Shown here piece by piece: positions 55,642 through 64,000 of a DNA stretch of 64,000 bases. Under the pieces are notes generated by a model that was given only the letters and a program-made list of their open reading frames with translations, was not told the origin of the DNA and did not search any database. The position numbers and the translations under genes were made by a program. The DNA is from Ichthyophis bannanicus (lineage: Eukaryota > Chordata > Amphibia > Gymnophiona > Ichthyophiidae), in contig CM066033.1 in NCBI GenBank assembly GCA_033557465.1, positions 910,744,808-910,808,807 on the forward strand. Reading direction: 5' to 3'. How positions within the stretch are numbered: the stretch's first letter is position 1; each line of letters starts with the position of its first letter.

Positions 55642-56565
55642 GTTGAGGGGGGGGGGGACTAGCACTGGAAATGAGCTGATTAGTGGAGGCTAGGACTGGT
55701 AATGAGCTGATGGGAGGTAGGACTGGTATTGGGCTGATTAGGGGAGGCTAGCACTGGTAATGGGGTTGAGGGGGGATTAGCACTAGAAGTGAGCTGACTG
55801 GGGGGCTTCGACTTGGAATGGGTTGATTGTGTAGAGAGGAGGATAGAGCTGCTGGCCCTGGAAGAAAACTGGGGGCTAAAGCTACAAATGGGCTGAAACG
55901 AGGGGATGGGAGAATGGAACTGGAAGGGAGTGGATCTGAGAGGGGCTGCCATGGTATTTGTACTAGAAGGGACTGGTCAGTGGGGAAGGAGGGGGATTGG
56001 AAGGGAATGGACACCAGTGGCAGTCATGGGAATGCAAGTTGACATTGGAAGGTACTGGGAGTGAGGACTGGAAAGGGGCTGATACTGGGGAGGGTTTCTG
56101 GGACTGGAAATAGGCTGATGGAAAAAAGTGAAGAAAACGAAAGAGATAAGAAATGGCAGATGGACCATAGACCACAGAAAGAGAGCTAAGAGAAGACAGG
56201 AAAGCAGAAGCCTCAGATCAGGACCAGCATGATCACAGAATAAATTGGTCAGACAACAAAGGTAGAAAAAACAATTTTATTTCATATTAGTGATTTGACT
56301 ACAAAATCATAATAATTTTGAAATCAAATATTGTTACTTGTTATTGTGATTAATTATTGTGGTTTAAATAAGTCAGTCAATTTTATAAATAAAAACATAT
56401 TGCAAAGGCCTATAATATATTAATAATTCAACAAATGATTACAGCGACAATGCGTTAACGGTAAAGGAAGAGAGACGCATTTGATTTTATCATTGGGGGG
56501 TCACAAGTTGACCAATGGTAAAAGGGGTCACGGTACAAAAAAAGTTGAGAACCACTGCACTAGAG

Positions 56566-57049
56566 TAAGAAAACATTTTTTGCAGGAAGAAAAAGCAGAA
56601 ACCAATTTCTTGGTCGCATAAAAAGACCCGAGGGGTCCAAAGATGAGGCTTTGGTGAGGAGGGGCAGTTTCATCATGCATTTTTGCCCCAGATCAGTGCT
56701 GGAGTGGAGGGTTTGCTGCACACTAGACTGCCAGGGCTTTGAGAGTCCCCTGGGAGGGTGGTTCAGGAAGGCCTTCTTTTTTTTCCATTTGTTTATGCTT
56801 TGTTGGGGGGTGAGGAAGTGTTGGGGTTCATTAAATACCAGGAATTGGGGCTCCAATTTGGACAAGCAGGTCCATTAATTGTAAGCCGATGCTGCACAAA
56901 GATGGTCTCTTTCAAATTTTTTGTATGTTGCTACCGCTAGGAACATCTGAAGTTCCTGGCCGTAGCAATATGTGACAAACTGCTTGCAAAATTTTGCAAT
57001 GGGATGAAGATGAGCTAAGAGCAATTTTTTTACAGATTCAGAACAGTGA
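56566..57049. other. Intron sequence, no gene seen
   Basis: Between the hAT and DIRS-G; presumed intron of the ABHD-type gene. No exon-like segment on the minus strand was found. Confidence 0.4.
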
Positions 57050-57433
57050 TTCTCTATAAACAAACAGGAAATAAGTCCTCATGTATGGGTAATGTCACTG
57101 ATGGAGCCATGCACTGAACGCTCCCCATTTTCGAAAGGAAGTTTTGGGGAGGTACACTGTGCATGCATGCCTGTCTTCCTGCCCACCACAGTGCCATATT
57201 CTCCAGTCTGTCTTTTTCCACAGAGCCCTTAGGATGTGTTCCTGCAGTCCTGAAAAAAGTTTTCTTTCTGGCCCATGTGACCAAGCCTTTTCATTTATTT
57301 TCCCACCGGTCATTGGTTAGCTGTTTTTTTCTTTCCCTTTTAGGGTTTATTTTTGTTTTTCAATGCTTTTGTATAGTTTTTTTCCACTTCAGCAGTTTTT
57401 CAGTTTGACTTTGCCAAGGCGGTCTATTTCAGC

Positions 57434-59310
57434 ATGTCTAAGCCAGCTAGTGGCTTTAAGAAATGCACCAAGTGTAGCAAAACCATCTCTGTCACAGACC
57501 ATCATAATTGGTGTTTACAATGTCTTGATCCTGACCAAGAGCCAGCGTCTTGCGAAATCTGCTTGCAGATGACATGCAGAAGGCTGAAAAGTCAGGAAAA
57601 GCAGAAAAAGTCCCTCTTTGACTCATCTTATTCAGCATCCTCGGCCTCGATCCCCTCATCTACACCTGCAAAAGGCTCAGAGGCAGCCAAGGGGAAGGAA
57701 GCAGCATGCTCAGTCAGAACTAAAAGGTCCGAATGGTGAGGGGGAAGGCTCCCTGCAGAGACCCCATCGACATTGAAGGGTGAGCACCAGGAGAAATTCC
57801 ACTTGCAGCACCCCCACTGCCCTTTGATGAGATGCGGACAGTGATGGCTAGAAGCAGCCAGCCAAGCTTCCCCACTGGGAGGACCACACCAGTTCCAAGG
57901 AGAGCAGATGGATGTCTCCTGATGCTCCTATCATCAGGGAATCCCCACCTGAGGTAGCATCACCAATGTCTGCGGCTTCGGCCCCCCTCATAGATAGTGG
58001 TTCTAGAGGAACACCTTCAAGCCTTGAAAGCTCACTTGGTGGCAGTGGAAGCCTTGCAAAATGCAGGATTTTCAGCACAGAATGCATAGTCATCGTACTC
58101 TTTCCAGTCTATCATGGAGAACCTTGCCCTGCCTGTGGAGGCTGGGATATTGTGTGGGAGATCGGTATAGACCCCGGTCACTGGAGCCACTCCCTCTCCA
58201 GTGTGTCATAGTCAGAGGCACAGGGACAGGGACATTGCCATCAGCATGCCGGGTGGTGTGAGAATCATCAACGCCCTCCCTCTCCCAAGCTGCAGAATCA
58301 GCAGGCCATGGAGACTTGGCACTATTTTTGACTTCCTCTTGGAATCCGAATTGGAGACTGAGGAGGAATCGATGGCACTGGACATTCAGTCCCCAGACCT
58401 TCCAACCAATCCCTCGCCCCTGCCTGAGCAGCACAAGTCACCCCTGCAAGACATGTCCTTCCAAACTTTCTCCAAGACATGGCCAAGGCCATTCCATTCT
58501 CCCTGGAGACAGAGGAGGAACAGAGGGTGAAGGAACTGGAACTCCTCCAGTACCCCATGACCCCCGAGAGGCAGTGATGGTTCCCATTTACTGCAGCGGC
58601 TGATGCTGCGGGGCTCTGGGAGGCACTGCTCACACTACCTGTTGTCAGCCATCAGCTCAATTCCCTATACCGCATCCAGAAGGCCCCAGGGTTTGAAAAG
58701 CCACAGTTGCCCCACAATTCCATTGTGGTTGAGTCAGCCCTGAAACATGCAAAGAGTGCTCAAACGCATTCTATGGTCCCACCAAAGTCATGAGGCTCAG
58801 ACCCTGGACTCCTTTGTGAGGAAGTGCTTCTAGGGATCCATGCTGATTACCTGAATCCTGGCCTACCAGACCTATATGAGCACATTCCTCAAAGATTTCA
58901 TGCTGGACCTGGAGGACTTTGCCGCCCTTGTTCCTGAGGACCATCACAAGTCTTTTTGGAGCTTAGTTGCTCATGAGGACTGCTCAAAGTTCAAGGTTCC
59001 TATGACACCTTTGAATCCGCCAGCAGAGTAGCAGCAATGGGCATCACTGCCTGCCAGATGGTGTTGTTGCAGGTCTTGGACCAGGAGCAGTGGGTCTTGG
59101 ACAAGACTGCCAACATCTGCTGCTGGGCTGAGAACCTCTTCAGCAAGCCTATGGAGGAGAAAGCCGAGGAGCTGGAAAAAGAACAGCTAACTCACCAGGC
59201 TTTCCAGGAGGACCACGGACCCAGCGTGGAAGAAATACTATGCAAAAAAGGCCTTCTCTCCATGCCCAGGCTGATACTTCACGGCCCAGCCACAGGTGCA
59301 GCTTAAGACA
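57434..59310 (+). pseudogene. DIRS-G gag
   Basis: Begins MSKPASGFKKCTKCSKTIS with VTDHHNWCLQCLDPDQE and CEICLQM, the full Cys/His module with all Cys kept. The ATG at 57434 is a good start because the module follows directly and a similar start precedes it elsewhere. Middle: DMSFQTFSKTWP region (about 58455), LPHNSIVVESAL (about 58710) and LTRQTYMSTFLKD-like sequence. C-terminal: VLDKTANICCWAENLFSKPM (about 59097). Several frame changes. Confidence 0.73.
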
Positions 59311-59448
59311 CAAACCCCCCCATGCTCAGCAGAGGGAGAAGACCCCAAGGGGCCAACCCACTCCTCAGGACAAGCCGAATGCGGGACTTTGACAGGTTCA
59401 TCAGGAGCATAGCCAATTGCTCACTGCCCATCAAGGTGCCCCCATAGG

Positions 59449-61290
59449 TTGGAGGGCAGCTCGTACACTTTTTCCACCGGTGTCACCTCAGACACCTGGG
59501 TACTGAAAATCATTCAAAGCGGATATCAACTGCACTTCACCCAGCTTCTACCTCTGTACAATTCCAGGGAGTACCCCATGGGTCCTGCGCACTGGAGCCT
59601 CTTGCAGGCAAAGGTTGAGGCCCTGGTCTTTGACCTTGCCATTGAGCCGGTTCCCCTAGCTCAGTTCAGGCAGGGCTTCTACTCTAGGTACTTTCTGGTA
59701 CCCAAGAAGACTGGTGGGTTCCATCCAATTCTAGATTTGCAAAACCTCTACTGGCTCCTGGTGCATGCAAAGTTCAAAATGGTCTCATTAGGGACGCTAC
59801 TCTCGTATCTTGTACAGGATCATTGGCAATGCTCCTTGGGTCTGAACGATGCATACATGCATATTCAGACCCATCTGCATCACAGACAATACCTGCGATT
59901 TGTGCTAGGCGGCTGGCACTACCAGTACCATGTGTTTCCCTTCGGGTTTGCTGCAGCCCCTCGTGTCTTCACCAAATATCTGGCAGTCATGGCTGCTTTC
60001 CTCTGGATGCGGGGGGGGGGGGGCAGGTCTTTGTCTTCCCATATCTGGATGACTGGCTGATCAAGGCCACCAACACCTGCCAACATCCAGCAGTCTGCTG
60101 CATTTACAATTCAAGTACTCGAGACACTTAGCTTCATGGTCATATATCTGAAGTCCCACCTCCAGCCGATGCAGCAGCTAGAGTTTAATTGAGGCCCTCT
60201 TTGATACCTCACAGGCGCAAACCTTTCTACCAGTGGACCGCCTACAGTACCTCATTGAGGTGGTGGGTGTACTGCAATGCCAGTGCCACACCATGGCCCA
60301 TGGGGTGTTGAGAGCCCTCAGACATATGGCCGCCATGGTACATGTCACTCCTCAGATTTACCTTTTCATGCGGCAAGCACAGTGGACCCTGTCCATGCAA
60401 TGGCAGCAAGCATCCGGCCGACTACACAGAATATTGGTCACCATATTGCTGGTGCAGTCCCTGATGTTGGTGGCTTAAGCTGGACAATCTGCTGTGGGGC
60501 CTTCCATTTCAGCTGGAGGCCCCCTGCAAACTGCTTTTGACATTAAAGCTCGACTGGGGTGCACACCTGGATGGTCTCAGCACCCAAGGCAGGAGAGTCT
60601 CCATCAAATCAACTTCCTCAAGCTTCGGGCCATTGCAAATGCCCTCCGTGCTTTTTGTGTGCATCTGGAGAATCAGATGGTCCTGATTCAGACAGACAAC
60701 CAGTATGGCATATCTTATGTTCTTATTTGCTTGCCCTGATACAAGCTTTATGGAACCTTTGTCCTTTGGGTAAACTGTTAGGTACTTGTGACCTAGATTG
60801 GCCACTGTTGGAAACAGGATACTGGACTTGATGGACCTTGGTCTAACCCAGTATGACATATCTTATGTTCTTAACCAGATGGCGATGTTCTACGTGAACG
60901 CAGGAAGGCACAGGATCGTACCTCCTGTACTGGGAGGCTGTTCATCTATGGAGTTCACTCTGCTCCATGGAATGGATCCCAGGATGACCTATCTGACCGA
61001 AAAGCTCAACGGCCTGGCGAATCGGCTCAGCCAGGTGCTCCAGCCTCACGAGTGGACTCTCAAGAGGTGAAGTGGTGGATTAGATCTTCCAGAAGAGGGG
61101 CATGCCAGTGGTGGACCTCTTCACCACGAAGCAGAATGCCCAGGTGGCTCAGTTCTGCTCACGGATCGATCGTCTGGCCGTGGATGCCTGCCAGCGGTCG
61201 CCTGGCCACAGATGCCTGCCTCCTCCACTGGGAGGGAGGTCCTGCTTTATGCCTTCCTCCCCAATTCTGTCACAAAGATGCTCCTGAAGC
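59449..61290 (+). pseudogene. DIRS-G reverse transcriptase, RNase H and connection region
   Basis: RT is open for 203 codons: GFYSRYFLVPKKTGGFHPIL, SLGTLLSYLVQDHWQCSLGL, where the motif A Asp is Gly, YQYHVFPFGFAAAPRVFTKY. A run of G at 60011-60023 shifts the frame, after which VFVFPYLDDWLIKAT continues with YLDD intact. RNase H: LRAIANALRAF and MVLIQTDNQ (to 60703), interrupted by the CR1 insert, then MAMFYVNAGRHR (60882). Connection region: MPVVDLFTTKQNAQVAQFCS (61102). Confidence 0.75.
60704..60873 (+). mobile_element. 170-bp CR1 tail insertion with a tail at both ends
   Basis: ACCAG flanks it (60699-60703 and 60874-60878), and joining the flanks restores TDNQ-MAMFY in the RNase H. The insert begins with tatggcatatcttatgttct, which is the CR1 3' tail, then carries the 3' UTR (gatacaagctttatggaacc, gacctagattggccactgtt) and ends with the same tail. 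So one tail precedes and one follows a single short 3' end. Confidence 0.88.
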
Positions 61291-61489
61291 TCCAGGCCAG
61301 AGGGGCTCTATGATCCTGGTCGCCCTTTACTGGCCCCGACAACCCTGGTTCCTACTGCTGCTCTTGCTGAGGGAGCCTCTTTGCCTGGGCTCCAACCCAG
61401 ACCTTATCGCACAGGAGGGAGGCTCCCTGTTGCACCCCAATGTTCGCTCCCTGGTGCTCACAGCATGGATACAGAAAGGGTAGTTATCA

Positions 61490-61795
61490 CGGAGCTTGAT
61501 CGCCCTAACAGTGTCACCATCATCTTTCTGGCATCCTTCAAGGACTCAATGCGCAAGACCTATGTGCTCAAGTGGCAATGATTCGCCATCTGTTGTGCGA
61601 ATAGGGCCCTGGACTCCTTCTCCTGTCCAGTGGAGCAGCTGCTGAAATACCTCCTGCACCTTTCCAACTTCAAGCTGAAGTCTAACTCGGTATCAGCCCA
61701 CTTCAGCGCAAATGGGGCTTACCACGGCTGCTGTGGAGGAAAGCCAGTTTCAGTCCAGCCACTGGTGGCCCGGTACACAAACCAAATGCACAACC
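61490..61795 (+). pseudogene. DIRS-G tyrosine recombinase, N-terminal part
   Basis: SMRKTYVLKWQ (about 61548), a stop, then PVEQLLKYLLHLSNFKLKSN and SVSAHFSANGAYH, KPVSVQPLVARY. This is the SAM-like part; the catalytic domain is absent. Followed by Tc1-like sequence. Confidence 0.7.
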
Positions 61796-62841
61796 CTGAG
61801 GAGAAGGTATTGGTTTTGATACTTTTTCTGCTAAATAAAACATTAAAAAGAGAAGTTTTCAGTGATTGGTGACGTTCTGAGCATTGGTCCAGGGCTGATT
61901 TCATAACACCCATGGTGACGAGCTCGAATGGTTCTGAGATCCTTTTCTCCTTGAATTAATTGACCCTGATGTTGGGAGTCAAGAGCTCTTTTTTGGTTTG
62001 GTTGGCACCCTTATAGACAATTCACATCAGTTTGAACAGAAGAACCACATTCCCATTGTAGTAAAATTAAATGCACCTATGATCAATTCAGCACTCACAT
62101 GACTTGAATCAAACAACAAATGATGGCTCTAATGTTTAAAATGGCCACATTCACTCCCTGTCCCATTTTCACAATGGTGAAGATAAGAGAGCTGCCTGAA
62201 ATAGCCAGAAAAGCCATTATCAAACTTCAAAGGGGTACAAGGCCCTCTCCAAAGACCTTGAGATTCCTGTATCTACAGTTTGCAATGTTATTAAAAAGTT
62301 TTCTGCTCATGGAACTGTCAAGAACCTCCCAGGATGAGATGGGAAGATGAAAATTAATCCAATAAGTTTTCAAAGGTTAGTGCGAACTGTTAGAAAAACA
62401 CCATATACAATATACAAAGAGCTTAAGGTCGATCTGGAGTAATCTGGAGCAGTGGTTTCAACCCACAACACATGTCACGCACTAAAGAAAGGACTTTATG
62501 GGCAAAGACCAAGGAGGCTCCCACTGCTCAAAGACAAACATATAAAGGCATGCCTAATCTTTGCCCAAACCCACCTTGAAAAACAACAATCCTTCTGGGA
62601 AGTCCTCCAGCAGGACAATGACTCAAAACATACATCCAAAGGTACAAAACAATGGTTAAAAAGGAACAAATGGACTGTTTTAAACTGGCTAGCCATGAGT
62701 CCTGATCTCAATCCAATCAAGAACTTTTGGAAAGAGCTGAAATCTGCCATTGGTAAAAGGTATCCTGGAAACATTCATGAACTGGAACAAATTGTAGTTG
62801 AAGAGTGGGAGATACTACCAGTTGACGGGTAAGAAACATAT
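61796..62841 (+). mobile_element. Tc1-like transposon, left part
   Basis: Tc1 family DNA transposon inserted in the DIRS-G recombinase. The transposase occupies 62177-62832. The right end is missing because CR1 sequence begins at about 62845; the lost part may lie beyond the window. The region 61810-62170 is the left non-coding part. Confidence 0.75.
62177..62832 (+). pseudogene. Tc1-like transposase, broken
   Basis: N-terminal DNA-binding start: MVKIRELPEIARKAIIKLQR (62177). After a decayed middle, the C-terminal catalytic part is open at 62452-62832: LQQDNDSKHTSKGTKQWLKR with the second Asp, and MSPDLNPIKNFWKELKSAIG. The third catalytic residue is normally the Glu of PIEN; here it is Lys, so the copy cannot cut DNA. 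A stop at 62830-62832 ends it close to the family's usual C-terminus. Confidence 0.8.
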
Positions 62842-62844
62842 TTT

Positions 62845-64000
62845 TTTTGAAGGTGTGAATAAACAGCTAGACAAAGGTGAGCCGGTTGATATAGTGTATC
62901 TGGATTTTCAGAAAGCCTTTCACGAGGACCCTCATGAGACACACTTGGTCATGGGATTGGAGGCAGTGTAGTATTGTGGATCAGGAAATGGTTAAAAGAT
63001 AGAAAGCAGAGAATAGGGCTAAATGGCCAATTTTCTCAATGGAGAAAGGTCAATAGTGGACTACCATAGGGATCTGTGCTGAGCCCACCGCTTTTTTAAC
63101 ATATTCATAAATGACCTGGAAATGGGAATAATGAGTGAGGAGATCAAATTTGCAGATGACACAAAATTATTCAAAGTTGTTAAAACACAAGAGGATTGTG
63201 AAAAATTACAAGAGGGCCTTGATAAATTGGAAGACTGGATGTCCAAATGGCAGAAGAAATTTAATATGGACAAGTGCAAAGTTATGCATCTAGGAAAGAA
63301 CAACCTCAACTACGGTTACACGATGCAAGGTACCACCTTAGAAACCACCACACAGGAAAAAGATTTAGACATCATCGTGGATAATACTTTGAAACCTTCA
63401 GCCCAGTGTGCAGTGGCAGCCAAGGAAGCAAACATAATACTAGGAATCATAAGGAAAAGAATGAAGAATAAAACAAAGGATATTAAAATGCCTCTGTATC
63501 GTTCCTTGGGTGACTTCACCTTGAATATTGTGTGCAATTCTGGTCGCTGTATCTTAAAAAGGATATAGTGGAATTAGAAAAGGTACAGAGAAAAGCCACC
63601 AAAATTGTAAAGGTGATGGTAGGATACCCCCTTATGTGGAGAGGTTTAAAAGGTTAGAACTCTTCAACTTTGAAAAGAGACAGCTGAGGGGGGATATGAT
63701 AGAAGTCTATAAATTAATGAATGGAATGAAACGGGTACACCATCAAAAAGTAGAAAGAGACTAGAGGACATGCAATGAAACTACAATGTAACCCATTTAA
63801 AACTAATATGAGAAAATATTTTTTTACTCAATGCATAATAAAACTCTGGAATTCATTACAGGAGGGTGTAGTAAAAGCCATTACAGTAGCTGGGTTTAAA
63901 AAAAGGTTTGGACAAGTTCCTGGAGGAAAGGTCCATAAACCATTATTAAAGAGGACCTGGGAAATCCACTGCTTGCCCCAGGACAAGCATTGTGGAACCT
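62845..64000 (+). mobile_element. CR1-like LINE, copy running off the right edge
   Basis: Begins in the RT (EGVNKQLDKGEPVDIVYLDF) and continues through FADDTKLFK (63122-63568 frame: [40 protein letters not shown]) and the C-terminal region to the 3' UTR (gacaagcattgtggaacct), where the window ends before the tail. Several indels. It is more diverged than copies 2 and 49171. Confidence 0.88.

Larger units (their letters stand above)
54279..56557. mobile_element. Non-autonomous hAT transposon, 2279 bp
   Basis: The 8-bp duplication CACTAGAG lies on both sides (54271-54278 and 56558-56565). Termini are CAGCGGTTCTCAACC and GGTTGAGAACCACTG in inverted form (right end gttgagaaccactg), followed inward by gtcgtgacccccc and ggggtcacgg. 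No transposase is seen. Inside are a long palindrome (54437-54696), GGAT-type and G-rich minisatellites (54770-55060, 55130-56110), a purine-rich tract and a second hAT MITE. It would be moved by a transposase made elsewhere. Confidence 0.9.
57050..61795 (+). mobile_element. DIRS-G, gag to truncated recombinase
   Basis: The left terminal repeat starts at about 57050 (ctctataaacaaacaggaaa, tcctcatgtatgggtaatgt) and ends near 57240. Gag, RT, RNase H, connection region and the first part of YR follow. The YR is cut at about 61795 where Tc1-like sequence begins. A 170-bp CR1 insert lies in the RNase H. The right end is not in the window. Confidence 0.78.

Noticed and set aside
54765..56110. Regularly spaced repeats that could suggest a CRISPR array
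   Set aside because: Units are contiguous and variable with no unique spacers, inside a hAT in vertebrate DNA.
56560..57063. Minus-strand frames that might be further ABHD exons
   Set aside because: None contains ABHD-family blocks or a fitting splice-site pair.

Overview
This is vertebrate nuclear DNA, almost entirely made of retrotransposons and DNA transposons. I see no operons, ribosome-binding sites, phage genes or CRISPR arrays. The mix is CR1-like and L2-like LINEs, many DIRS elements with tyrosine recombinases, a Penelope-like element, hAT and Tc1 transposons, and CORE/MIR-like and tRNA-like SINEs. It suggests a large amphibian genome. My best guess is a caecilian; other amphibians, lungfish or turtles are not excluded from sequence alone. 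The only host gene I can support is the last coding exon of an ABHD1/ABHD3-type alpha/beta-hydrolase on the minus strand (53611-53828), with its 3' UTR to about 53395. Sequence above 53828, including a hAT transposon and a DIRS element, would then be intron of that gene.

Layout. 1-719: broken unrecognised reading frame on the minus strand, running off the left edge. 1431-4951: long CR1-like LINE (+) with an esterase-type ORF1 remnant and a decayed ORF2. 4952-11520: DIRS-A (+), split by a complete L2-like LINE (minus, 5380-10015) with exact GCATAT target duplications. 11521-15492: DIRS-B (+). 15493-21665: DIRS-C (+), split by a CR1 copy. 21666-32071: DIRS-D (+), carrying a SINE, a second-type CR1 fragment and a CR1 insertion in two opposed halves (28368-32009). 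32072-38510: DIRS and CR1 scraps, tRNA-like repeats, a palindrome, a G-rich minisatellite and an L2-like fragment. 38511-40870: DIRS-E (minus, gag part only). 40875-42610: L2-like endonuclease fragment and Tc1 remnant. 42993-48846: DIRS-F (minus), the most complete order of parts, with a hAT MITE. 49171-49720: CR1 3' end. 50463-52153: Penelope-like remnant with GIY-YIG domain between inverted repeats that each carry a hammerhead-like fold. 53395-53828: host exon. 54279-56557: hAT transposon with a second hAT MITE inside. 57050-61795: DIRS-G (+). 61796-62841: Tc1-like transposon. 62845-64000: CR1 copy cut by the window end.

How the parts relate. The elements are deeply nested, so relative ages can be read from what interrupts what. 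Several insertion boundaries are exact: GCATAT around the L2, CAGC, ACCAG and TGTAA around three CR1 copies, TACACTT around the SINE, and CACTAGAG, GTGGGCTC and GTTGAGGG around three hATs. No autonomous element is fully intact. The L2-like LINE comes closest: its endonuclease and reverse transcriptase motifs are complete and one frameshift separates them. Its GC-rich 5' end is built from 152-bp tandem units, and its 3' tail is shared with SINE-like sequences elsewhere in the window.
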